Source of the DNA: Micromonospora noduli
GTDB taxonomy: Bacteria; Actinomycetota; Actinomycetes; Mycobacteriales; Micromonosporaceae
Reading direction: 5' to 3'
Length of the DNA: 64,000 nucleotides
NCBI RefSeq assembly: GCF_003264365.1
Contig: NZ_PYAK01000023.1
Span: 1 to 64,000, forward strand
Under the pieces are notes generated by a model, which saw only the letters and a program-made list of their open reading frames with translations, searched no databases and was not told where the DNA came from. The position numbers and the translations under genes are program-made. Shown here piece after piece: positions 14,928-22,477 of the stretch (within the stretch, counting starts at the first letter, position 1; each line of letters opens with the position of its first letter).

Positions 14928-16226
14928 GTGTCGAGACGACACCTCGGGATATTCACCGCCGCCGTACTGGCGGCCGCCTCGCTGACCGCCTGCGGAGGCT
15001 CCGGCGACGACTCCGCCGCATCGCCCAAGACACTCACCTACTGGGCCAGCAACCAGGGCGCCAGCCTGGAGGCCGACAAGACCATCCTCCAGCCGGAGTT
15101 GGACAAGTTCGAGAAGCAGACCGGGATCAAGGTCACCGTCGAGGTGGTCCCCTGGTCGGATCTGCTCAACCGCCTGCTGGCCGCCGCCGCCTCCGGCAAG
15201 GGCCCGGACGTGGTCAACATCGGCAACACCTGGTCGGCGTCGTTGCAGGCCACCGGCGCGCTGGTCGAGTTCGACGACGCCGCCCTGCAGGCCGTCGGCG
15301 GCAAGGATCGGATCGTGCCCGCCGCGCTCGCCGCCGCCGGCGCCCCCGGCAAGCCGCCGGCCGCCGTGCCGCTCTACAGCATGGCGTACAGCCTGTACTA
15401 CAACAAGAAGTCGTTCGCCGACGCCGGCATCACCGCGCCGCCGACCACCTGGGAGCAGCTCGCCGAGTACGGCAAGAAGCTGAGCACCGGCGGCAAGTGG
15501 GGCCTGGCGATCGAGGGTGCCAACCCGTCGGAGAACGCCCACCACGCCTTCACCTTCAGCCAGCAGTACGGCGGCGAGTGGTTCGACTCGGCCGGCAAGC
15601 CGACCTTCGACACCCCGCAGAACGTCTCGGCGATCAAGCGGTACATCGACTTCATGGCCGCCGACAAGATCACCAACCCGAGCAACGCCGAGTACGCGCA
15701 GAACCAGTCGGTCTCCGACTTCGCCAACGGCAAGGCCGCCATGCTGCTGTGGCAGTCCGCCGGGTCGAACCTGAAGACGCAGAACATGCCCGCCGACGCG
15801 TACGGGGTGGCCCCGGTGCCGTTCCTGGCCAGCCCGCCGGCCGGCGGCAAGAAGGTCAACAGCATGGTCGCCGGGATCAACATGGCGGTCTTCAAGCACA
15901 CCAAGAACAAGGACGGCGCGCTGAGCTTCGTCAAGTTCATGACCAGCGACGAGGAGCAGACGATCCTCAACAAGACGTACGGCTCGCTGCCTGCGGTGAA
16001 GACCGCGGCCTCCGACCCGGCGTTCAGTGCCACGGAGCAGAAGACCATCCAGGAGACCCTGGTCACCACCGCGGCCCCGCTGCCGCAGGTGCCCGACGAG
16101 AGCACCTTCGAGACCCTGGTCGGCACCGCGATGAAGGAGTTGTTCGCCGACGCGGCCAGCGGCAAGCCGGTCACCGAGGCGTCGGTGAAGGCCAAGCTGA
16201 CCGACGCGCAGCAGAAGATGCGCTGA
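14928..16226 (+). CDS. Sugar ABC transporter substrate-binding lipoprotein
   Basis: A 432-residue extracellular binding protein. The signal peptide MSRRHLGIFTAAVLAAASLTAC ends in a lipobox (L-T-A-C), so the mature protein is a lipoprotein on the outer face of the membrane. The body has the family 1 carbohydrate-binding pattern: a metal- or sugar-contacting N-lobe (KVTVEVVPWSDLLNRLLAA) and the C-lobe motif GKAAMLLWQSAG. GTG start. It is followed by two permeases and a GH1 enzyme, which points to uptake of a beta-linked glucoside such as cellobiose or laminaribiose. No importer ATPase is in the operon; a shared MsiK-type ATPase is usual in actinomycetes. Confidence 0.85.
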   Translation: MSRRHLGIFTAAVLAAASLTACGGSGDDSAASPKTLTYWASNQGASLEADKTILQPELDKFEKQTGIKVTVEVVPWSDLLNRLLAAAASGKGPDVVNIGNTWSASLQATGALVEFDDAALQAVGGKDRIVPAALAAAGAPGKPPAAVPLYSMAYSLYYNKKSFADAGITAPPTTWEQLAEYGKKLSTGGKWGLAIEGANPSENAHHAFTFSQQYGGEWFDSAGKPTFDTPQNVSAIKRYIDFMAADKITNPSNAEYAQNQSVSDFANGKAAMLLWQSAGSNLKTQNMPADAYGVAPVPFLASPPAGGKKVNSMVAGINMAVFKHTKNKDGALSFVKFMTSDEEQTILNKTYGSLPAVKTAASDPAFSATEQKTIQETLVTTAAPLPQVPDESTFETLVGTAMKELFADAASGKPVTEASVKAKLTDAQQKMR

Positions 16227-16238
16227 CCCAGGCGTCAC

Positions 16239-16279
16239 CGGTGGCCGTGGTCGGGCGCTGAGCCCGGCCACGGCCACCG
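16239..16279 (+). terminator. Intercistronic hairpin after the binding-protein gene
   Basis: Arms 16239-16256 and 16262-16279 pair at 17 of 18 positions around a 5-base loop, between the binding-protein stop and the first permease start. There is no T tract. Such hairpins often stabilise or attenuate the message so that the binding protein is made in excess over the permeases. Confidence 0.6.
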
Positions 16280-16296
16280 CCTCCGAGAGGACCCCG

Positions 16297-17289
16297 ATGG
16301 CAACCAGCACCACCGCGCCGGACGCCGACCGGCGCGAACCCCGGGCCGGGTCGCCGACCCGGGGGCCGGCCCGCCGGCCCCGCGGCCCCCGCCGCTCGCT
16401 CCTGCCGTACCTGCTGCTCGCACCGGCCATCGTGCTGGAACTCGCCATCCACGTGATCCCCATGGTCGTCGGGGTCTGGATGAGCCTGCTGGAGCTGACC
16501 CAGTTCCACATCCGCGACTGGTCCACCGCGCCCTTCATCGGGCTGGAGAACTACCGGGCGACGCTCGACCTGAACAGCGCCGCCGGCAAGGAACTGCTGC
16601 ACTCGTTCTGGATCACCCTGGCCTACAGCCTGCTCTCGGTCGGGTTCGCCTGGCTGCTCGGCATCTCGGCGGCGGTCGTCCTGCAACGGCCGTTCCGTGG
16701 ACGGGCGATCCTGCGGGCGCTGTTCCTCACCCCGTACGCGCTGCCGGTCTACGCCGCCGTGATCACCTGGAGCTTCCTGCTGCAACGCGACACCGGCCTG
16801 GTCAACCACGTGCTCGTGGACCAGCTCGGGCTGATGAACGAACGGCCCTTCTGGCTGATCGGCGACAACAGCTTCTGGTCGCTGCTGGTCGTGTCGGTCT
16901 GGCGCAACTGGCCGTTCGCGTTCCTGTGCCTGATGGCCGGGTTGCAGAACGTGCCCGGCGAGCTGTACGAGGCCGCCGCCATCGACGGCGCCGGGTTCTG
17001 GCGCCGGCTGCGCTCGGTCACCCTGCCGATGCTGCGGCCGGTCAACCTGGTGCTGCTGCTGGTGCTGTTCCTGTGGACGTTCAACGACTTCAACACCCCG
17101 TTCGTGCTGTTCGGCGGCTCCGCGCCGGAGCAGGCCGACCTGATCTCCATCCACATCTACCGCAGCTCCTTCAAGACCTGGGACTTCGGCTCCGGGTCGG
17201 CGATGTCGGTGGCGCTGCTGCTGTTCCTGCTGGTCGTCTCGGCCGCGTACCTGCTGATCACCAACCGTCGGAGGGACGACCATGCGTGA
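16297..17289 (+). CDS. Sugar ABC transporter permease (MalF-like)
   Basis: A 330-residue inner-membrane permease with a basic, Pro/Arg-rich N-terminal tail (about 45 residues), then about six membrane helices. The EAA loop that contacts the ATPase is clear (YEAAAIDGAGFWRRLRSVTLPML). It is the first of two permeases that form the heterodimeric channel; the next begins inside it, with an 8-bp overlap. ATG start preceded by GAGAGGAC. Confidence 0.85.
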   Translation: MATSTTAPDADRREPRAGSPTRGPARRPRGPRRSLLPYLLLAPAIVLELAIHVIPMVVGVWMSLLELTQFHIRDWSTAPFIGLENYRATLDLNSAAGKELLHSFWITLAYSLLSVGFAWLLGISAAVVLQRPFRGRAILRALFLTPYALPVYAAVITWSFLLQRDTGLVNHVLVDQLGLMNERPFWLIGDNSFWSLLVVSVWRNWPFAFLCLMAGLQNVPGELYEAAAIDGAGFWRRLRSVTLPMLRPVNLVLLLVLFLWTFNDFNTPFVLFGGSAPEQADLISIHIYRSSFKTWDFGSGSAMSVALLLFLLVVSAAYLLITNRRRDDHA

Positions 17290-18121
17290 GACCGCCGGTG
17301 AGCGCTGGGGCCGGCGCATCGTGCTGACCCTGCTCACCCTCTTCGTCGTCATCCCGCTCTACGTGATGGTCACCTCGGCGGCCAAGCCGTTGCAGGACGT
17401 GCAGAACGGCTTCACCTGGTGGCCCAGCCGACCCACCCTGCAACCGTTCATCGACATGTGGAGCACCGTGCCGCTGGCCCGGTACCTGGTGAACAGCCTG
17501 GTGGTGTCGAGCATCGCGGCGGTCTGCTCGGTGGCGGTGGCCATCTTCGCCGCGTTCGCGGTGAGCCGGTACCGGTTCCGCGGTCGCGGTGTCTTCTCGG
17601 TGACGGTGCTGTCCACGCAAATGTTCCCCGGCATCCTGTTCCTGCTGCCGCTGTTCCTCATCTACGTCAACCTGGGCAACGCCACCGGCATCGAGCTGTA
17701 CGCCAGCCGTACCGGCCTGGTCATCACGTACCTGACCTTCTCGCTGCCGTTCTCGATCTGGATGCTGGTCGGCTACTTCGACTCGATCCCCCGGGGTCTG
17801 GACGAGGCGGCGCAGGTCGACGGCGCCGGTCCGCTGCGCACCCTGTTCCAGGTCATCCTGCCGGCCGCCGTGCCCGGCGTCGTCGCGGTCACCGTGTACG
17901 CGTTCATGACCGCGTGGGGTGAGGTGCTCTTCGCGTCGGTGATGACCGACGAGGGCAGCCGCACCCTGGCCGTCGGCCTGCAGGGTTACTCCACCCAGTT
18001 CAACGTCTACTGGAACCAGATCATGGCCGCCTCGCTGGTGGTCAGCATCCCGGTCGTCGTCGGGTTCCTGGCCCTGCAGCGCTACTTCGTCGCCGGCCTC
18101 ACCGCCGGCGCGGTCAAGTGA
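17282..18121 (+). CDS. Sugar ABC transporter permease (MalG-like)
   Basis: A 279-residue permease with six predicted helices and the EAA loop LDEAAQVDGAGPLRTLFQVILP. The ATG lies within the end of the preceding permease and the stop abuts the beta-glucosidase leader, so translation is probably coupled along the operon. Together with 16297-17289 it forms the translocation pore for the sugar delivered by the lipoprotein. Confidence 0.85.
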   Translation: MRETAGERWGRRIVLTLLTLFVVIPLYVMVTSAAKPLQDVQNGFTWWPSRPTLQPFIDMWSTVPLARYLVNSLVVSSIAAVCSVAVAIFAAFAVSRYRFRGRGVFSVTVLSTQMFPGILFLLPLFLIYVNLGNATGIELYASRTGLVITYLTFSLPFSIWMLVGYFDSIPRGLDEAAQVDGAGPLRTLFQVILPAAVPGVVAVTVYAFMTAWGEVLFASVMTDEGSRTLAVGLQGYSTQFNVYWNQIMAASLVVSIPVVVGFLALQRYFVAGLTAGAVK

Positions 18122-18150
18122 GTCATCCAACCCCAGAGGAGAACCGACCC

Positions 18151-19527
18151 GTGCCCGACCTGTCCAAGCTGCCACCCGACTTCCTCTGGGGTGTCGCCAC
18201 GGCGGCGTACCAGATCGAGGGGGCCGTCGACGTCGACGGCCGGGCGCCGTCCATCTGGGACACCTTCTCGGCGACCCCCGGCAACGTCGACAACGGCGAC
18301 ACCGGCGCGGTGGCGTGCGACCACTACCACCGGTGGCCGGAGGACCTGGCGCTGCTGCGCCGACTCGGCGTGGACGCGTACCGTTTCTCGGTGGCCTGGC
18401 CCCGGGTCATGCCCGACGGCGTCGGGCGGGTCAACGCCGCCGGGCTGGACTTCTACGACCGGCTCGTCGACACGTTGCTCGCCGACGGGATCCGGCCGTT
18501 CGTCACGCTCTACCACTGGGATCTGCCGCAGGTCCTTCAGGACCGGGGTGGTTGGCCGGAGCGCGCCACCGCCGAGGCGTTCGCCGACTACGCGGCGGTG
18601 GTCGCCGCCCGCCTCGGTGACCGGGTCGCCGACTGGTGCACCGTCAACGAGCCGCTCTGCGTGTGCTGGATCGGGCACCTGGAGGGCAACATGGCCCCCG
18701 GCGAGCGGGACCTCACCCGGGCGGTGCACGCCTCGCACCACGTGCTGCTCGGGCACGGGTTGGCCACCCAGGCGATCCGCGCCAACGCGACCCGCCCGCC
18801 CTCGGTGGGTCTGGTGGTCAACCTCAGCCCGATCGAGGCGGCGACCGACCGACCCGAGGACGTCGCGGCGGCCCGCCGGGCCGACGGGCACGTCAACCGG
18901 TGGTGGCTGGACCCCATCCACGGGCGCGGCTACCCGGCCGACATGATCGCCACCTACGGCGTCGAGCCGCCGGTACGCGACGGCGACCTGGCGGTGATCG
19001 CCACGCCGACGGACTTCCTCGGGGTGAACTACTACTTCCGCCAGCTGGTGGTCGACGACCCGACCGGTCCGGCCCCGTACGCCCGGCAGGTGCCGGTGCC
19101 CGGCTCGGTGGAGACCGCGATGGGCTGGGAGATGTACCCGGCGGGTCTGGAGCGGCTGCTCGTCGACGTGCACGAGGAGTACCGGCCGGGCCGGATCATC
19201 GTCACCGAGAGTGGCTCGGCGTGGTCGGACGAGGTCACCTTGGACGGCACGGTGGAGGACAAGGAACGCACCGACCACCTGGAGCAGCACCTGGCCGCGT
19301 GCGCGTCGGCGGTGGCCCGAGGGGTTCCCCTGGACGGCTACTTCGTCTGGTCGCTGCTGGACAACTTCGAGTGGGCGTACGGCTACGACAAGCGCTTCGG
19401 GCTGGTGCACGTCGACTACGCCACCCAGCGCCGGACGGTGAAGGCGAGCGGTCTGCGCTACGCCGAGTTGATCCGCGCCCACCAGCGGCTCGCCCGCACC
19501 ACCGGCAGCGCGACGCCGGTGGCCTGA
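18151..19527 (+). CDS. GH1 beta-glucosidase
   Basis: A 458-residue glycoside hydrolase family 1 enzyme of normal length, with no signal peptide. The N-terminal signature is FLWGVATAAYQIEGA, the acid/base Glu lies in TVNEPLC and the nucleophile Glu in IIVTESGSAW. The usual ENG around the nucleophile is ESG here. It hydrolyses the terminal beta-glucose of imported oligosaccharides in the cytoplasm. I chose GTG 18151 because GAGGAG lies about nine bases upstream; a GTG at 18118 overlapping the permease stop would add 11 residues. A strong hairpin follows the gene, closing the operon. Confidence 0.85.
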   Translation: MPDLSKLPPDFLWGVATAAYQIEGAVDVDGRAPSIWDTFSATPGNVDNGDTGAVACDHYHRWPEDLALLRRLGVDAYRFSVAWPRVMPDGVGRVNAAGLDFYDRLVDTLLADGIRPFVTLYHWDLPQVLQDRGGWPERATAEAFADYAAVVAARLGDRVADWCTVNEPLCVCWIGHLEGNMAPGERDLTRAVHASHHVLLGHGLATQAIRANATRPPSVGLVVNLSPIEAATDRPEDVAAARRADGHVNRWWLDPIHGRGYPADMIATYGVEPPVRDGDLAVIATPTDFLGVNYYFRQLVVDDPTGPAPYARQVPVPGSVETAMGWEMYPAGLERLLVDVHEEYRPGRIIVTESGSAWSDEVTLDGTVEDKERTDHLEQHLAACASAVARGVPLDGYFVWSLLDNFEWAYGYDKRFGLVHVDYATQRRTVKASGLRYAELIRAHQRLARTTGSATPVA

Positions 19528-19543
19528 ACGGGGGCGGTGCGAG

Positions 19544-19575
19544 CGGCCGCCCGGGGTTTCGACCCCGGGCGGCCG
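19544..19575 (+). terminator. Terminator hairpin of the sugar operon
   Basis: Perfect 13-bp arms (19544-19556 and 19563-19575) with loop TTTCGA, starting 17 bases after the beta-glucosidase stop. Very GC-rich, without a U tract. Confidence 0.7.
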
Positions 19576-19624
19576 TTCCCGTCCGGATCGGAGGAAACCG
19601 CCACCGACCGCGTCGCCGAGTGGC

Positions 19625-19630
19625 TAGCCT
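19625..19630 (+). promoter_or_regulatory. Leaderless -10 element for the TMEM175-like gene
   Basis: TAGCCT is followed by exactly six bases and the ATG at 19637, and there is no ribosome-binding site. This fits a leaderless transcript. Confidence 0.5.
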
Positions 19631-19636
19631 GCGGCA

Positions 19637-20305
19637 ATGTCCGCAGCACCCGACGAGGTCGAGCAGCCCGACCCCAAGGGGCGAGTCTCCGCCACCGACC
19701 GGATGACGGCCTTCAGCGACGGCGTCTTCGCCATCGTCATCACGCTGCTGGTCATCGAGCTACGGGTGCCCGAGTACCACGAGGGCGAACTCCTCACCGG
19801 CCTGCTCGGCGAGGGCGCCTCCTACCTGGCCTTCGTGGTGTCCTTCGTCTACATCGGGGTGCTCTGGCTCAACCACCACGCGCTGCTGCGGCTGATCCGA
19901 GGCACCACGCTCACGCTGAGCTGGATCAACCTCGGTGTGCTCTTCGGCGCGGTGATCATTCCCTTCCCCACCGCGGTGCTGGCGTCCGCGTTCACCCACG
20001 GCGACACCGACGACCAACGCGCGGCCGTCGCCCTGTACGCGCTGGCCGCGGCCCTGATGTCGGCCCCCTGGCTGGTGTTCTTCGGCTACCTGCACCGCCA
20101 CCCGGCACTGCTGGAGCGTCGGGTCAGCCCCGAGTACGTGCGTACGCAGCGGCTGCGACCGGTCACCGGCCTGATCCTGTACGGGCTCAGCGGTCTGCTC
20201 GGCTGGTTCGTCAGCCCGCTGCTGGGCCTGATCGGCGTCATCGTCATGATCACCTATCACGCGGTCACCAGCGAGGGGCTGCCCCGCTGGCTGACCCGCC
20301 GCTGA
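19637..20305 (+). CDS. TMEM175-family (DUF1211) potassium channel-like membrane protein
   Basis: A 222-residue integral membrane protein with about six helices. The family hallmark RMTAFSDGVFAIVITLLVIEL forms the first helix; its F-S-D motif lines the pore in bacterial TMEM175 channels. The second repeat unit found in longer homologues is absent, as expected for bacterial forms that assemble as tetramers. Potassium conductance is known for relatives and inferred here. The 3' end overlaps the convergent nucleotidyltransferase gene by 41 bp. Confidence 0.8.
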   Translation: MSAAPDEVEQPDPKGRVSATDRMTAFSDGVFAIVITLLVIELRVPEYHEGELLTGLLGEGASYLAFVVSFVYIGVLWLNHHALLRLIRGTTLTLSWINLGVLFGAVIIPFPTAVLASAFTHGDTDDQRAAVALYALAAALMSAPWLVFFGYLHRHPALLERRVSPEYVRTQRLRPVTGLILYGLSGLLGWFVSPLLGLIGVIVMITYHAVTSEGLPRWLTRR

Positions 20306-20873
20306 GCGGGCGGAGTCGGAGCAGGTCGGCCGGGGTGTCCACGTCGGCCGGGGACCCGACGTCGTCACAGGGCACCTCGACCACCAGATCCGGCCGGTCG
20401 CGCAGCAGGTCGCGAGCGCCCCGGTCGCCGAGGGCATACCCGCTCAGGAGCGGCCAGGTTCGTCGAGCCAGCAGGATCGGGTGCCCGCGCCGGCCGGCGT
20501 AGGTGGCGACCGCGACGACCGCGCCGTCGGCGTACGCAGTGCGCACCCGGCGCACCGCGACCGGGCTGAGCAGCGGCTGGTCCACGAGGACCACGACGGC
20601 GGCCGGTACGTCGGCCGGCAGCGAGGCCAGGCCCCGCAGCAGCGACGAGCCCAACCCGTTGGACCAGCGGTCGTGCCGGACCGGCACGGCGCCGGGCAGG
20701 TCGGGCATCTCGTCGGCGCCCGCGCCGAGCACCACGTGCACGGGTGCGCAGCCGCCGTCGCCGAGCAGCCGGACCGCGCGCCGCACCAGCGGCTCGCCGT
20801 CCAGCTCCACCAGCGCCTTCGGTCGGCCGTAGCGCCGCCCGGCGCCGGCGGCGAGCAACAGTCCGGCGGTCAC
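20265..20873 (-). CDS. MobA/MocA-like nucleotidyltransferase (possible Mo cofactor cytidylyltransferase)
   Basis: A 202-residue NTP-transferase. The nucleotide-binding start GLLLAAGAGRRYGRPKALVEL is followed by WSNGLGSSLLRGL, the metal-site DQPLLSP and GRRGHPILLARR, the pattern of MocA/MobA proteins that add CMP or GMP to molybdopterin. It diverges from a molybdoenzyme whose best-studied relatives use the cytosine dinucleotide cofactor, which supports a MocA role. A sugar-nucleotide or CTP-linked role in another pathway is less likely. The GTG at 20873 is preceded by GGGAGG; another GTG nine bases upstream is in frame. Confidence 0.75.
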   Translation of the reverse strand: MTAGLLLAAGAGRRYGRPKALVELDGEPLVRRAVRLLGDGGCAPVHVVLGAGADEMPDLPGAVPVRHDRWSNGLGSSLLRGLASLPADVPAAVVVLVDQPLLSPVAVRRVRTAYADGAVVAVATYAGRRGHPILLARRTWPLLSGYALGDRGARDLLRDRPDLVVEVPCDDVGSPADVDTPADLLRLRPLSGGSASGAAPRW

Positions 20874-20933
20874 CGTCGTCACCTCCCGTACGAAGGGCTT
20901 TGCGTTATTCGCCCTGAGATATACCGACAAAGC

Positions 20934-20939
20934 TAGTCT
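20934..20939 (+). promoter_or_regulatory. Leaderless -10 element of the molybdoenzyme operon
   Basis: TAGTCT lies exactly six bases before the GTG at 20946, and there is no ribosome-binding site. The 72-bp gap to the divergent nucleotidyltransferase is AT-richer than its surroundings, as expected for a shared promoter region. Confidence 0.5.
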
Positions 20940-20945
20940 GGGCCG

Positions 20946-21497
20946 GTGCAGGGCGGAGGAGAGAACGCGACGACGATCGACGAGCGCCACTCGTCCCGGG
21001 TGACGGTCGAGGTCAACGGCGCGTCCCGTGCGGTGACCCTGGACAACCGCACCACCCTGCTCGACACGCTGCGCGAGCATCTCGACCTGACCGGGGCGAA
21101 GAAGGGCTGCGACCACGGCCAGTGCGGCTCCTGCACGGTGCTGCTCGACGGCCGCCGGGTGAAGAGCTGCCTGGTCTTCGCGGTCACCGTGGACGGCCGG
21201 TCGGTGGTGACAGTCGAAGGACTGGCGGGTCCGGACGAGCTGTCTCCGTTGCAGGCCGCTTTCATCGCGCACGACGCGTTCCAGTGCGGCTACTGCACCC
21301 CCGGGCAGCTCTGCTCCGCCCGCGGCATGCTCGACGAGGTCTCCCGAGGTTGGCCCAGCGCTGTCACCGACGACCTGAACACGCCCGCCGAGCTGACCGA
21401 CGCGGAGATTCGCGAGCGGATGGCCGGCAACCTGTGCCGCTGCGCCGCGTACCCGCACATCGTCGCGGCCGTGCGCGAGACGGCGGCGTCCTCGTGA
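20946..21497 (+). CDS. [2Fe-2S] subunit of a xanthine dehydrogenase-family molybdoenzyme (PaoA/CoxS-like)
   Basis: A 183-residue iron-sulfur subunit. The plant-type cluster motif GCDHGQCGSC plus a further Cys downstream binds the first [2Fe-2S]; the C-terminal domain has QCGYCTPGQ and NLCRCAAYPHI for the second. It transfers electrons from the Mo site to FAD. No Tat signal is evident at the N-terminus, unlike periplasmic E. coli PaoA, so the enzyme is probably cytoplasmic. It starts a three-gene operon in which each junction is a 4-bp GTGA overlap. Confidence 0.9.
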   Translation: MQGGGENATTIDERHSSRVTVEVNGASRAVTLDNRTTLLDTLREHLDLTGAKKGCDHGQCGSCTVLLDGRRVKSCLVFAVTVDGRSVVTVEGLAGPDELSPLQAAFIAHDAFQCGYCTPGQLCSARGMLDEVSRGWPSAVTDDLNTPAELTDAEIRERMAGNLCRCAAYPHIVAAVRETAASS

Positions 21498-22477
21498 AGG
21501 CGTTCCGCTACCACCGGCCCGCCGACGTGGCCGACGCGGTCGCCGTGCTGGCGGCCGAACCGCAGGCCGCCTACCTGGGCGGCGGAACCAACCTGGTGGA
21601 CCTCATGAAGCTCGGGGTGCAACGCCCCGACGTGCTGGTGGACGTGACCCGGCTTCCACTCGACACCGTCGAGGGGCTGCCCGACGGTGGGCTGCGGATC
21701 GGCGCGACAGTCCGCAACAGCGACCTCGCTGCCCACCCGGTGGTACGCCGCGACTACCCGGTGCTGGCCCGCGCCCTGCTCGCCGCCGCCTCCGGACAGC
21801 TGCGCAACATGGCCACCACCGGCGGCAACCTGTTGCAGCGCACCCGCTGCGTCTACTTCCAGGACACCGGCAAGGCGTGCAACAAGCGAGAGCCGGGCAG
21901 CGGTTGCGCCGCTCTGCACGGCCAGAACCGCGACCTGGCCGTGCTGGACTGGTCCGAGCAGTGCGTGGCCACCCACCCGTCCGACCTGGCCGTCGCGCTG
22001 GCCGCCCTCGACACGGTGGTGGAGGTGCACGAGGCCGACGGCCCCCGTGACGTCCCGATCGCCGACTTCTACCGCTCCCCCGGCACCCAGCCGGAACGGG
22101 AGACCACAGTGACCCGGGGCGCGCTGATCACCGCCGTACGGCTGCCGCCCCTACCGGCCGCGCGCCGCTCGACGTACCTCAAGGTGCGCGACCGGGCCTC
22201 GTTCGCCTTCGCCGTCGGCTCGGTGGCCGCGGTGCTGGACCTCGACGGGGACGTGGTTCGCGACGTGCGGCTGGCGTACGGGGCGGTGGCGCACCGGCCG
22301 TGGCGGGCGTACCGGGCCGAGCAGGAGCTGCGCGGTCGTCAGTTCAGCCCGGAGCTGGCGGCACGGGCCGCCGACGCGGAGCTGGCCGAGGCGCGCCCGT
22401 TACGACACAACGGCTTCAAGCTGCCACTGACCCGGGCCATCACCGTGCGGGCGCTCAGCGAACTGGCGTCGTCGTGA
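21494..22477 (+). CDS. FAD subunit with extra [4Fe-4S]-type cysteine motif (PaoB-like)
   Basis: A 327-residue FAD-binding subunit of the CoxM/XdhB family. The flavin site is YLGGGTNLVDLMKLGV. Unlike CoxM it has the inserted stretch RTRCVYFQ...KACNKREPGSGC...EQC, four cysteines placed like those that ligate an additional [4Fe-4S] cluster in PaoB. This places the enzyme in the PaoABC branch (aromatic or aliphatic aldehyde oxidoreductases) rather than CO dehydrogenase. The GTG start overlaps the upstream TGA. Confidence 0.85.
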   Translation: MKAFRYHRPADVADAVAVLAAEPQAAYLGGGTNLVDLMKLGVQRPDVLVDVTRLPLDTVEGLPDGGLRIGATVRNSDLAAHPVVRRDYPVLARALLAAASGQLRNMATTGGNLLQRTRCVYFQDTGKACNKREPGSGCAALHGQNRDLAVLDWSEQCVATHPSDLAVALAALDTVVEVHEADGPRDVPIADFYRSPGTQPERETTVTRGALITAVRLPPLPAARRSTYLKVRDRASFAFAVGSVAAVLDLDGDVVRDVRLAYGAVAHRPWRAYRAEQELRGRQFSPELAARAADAELAEARPLRHNGFKLPLTRAITVRALSELASS

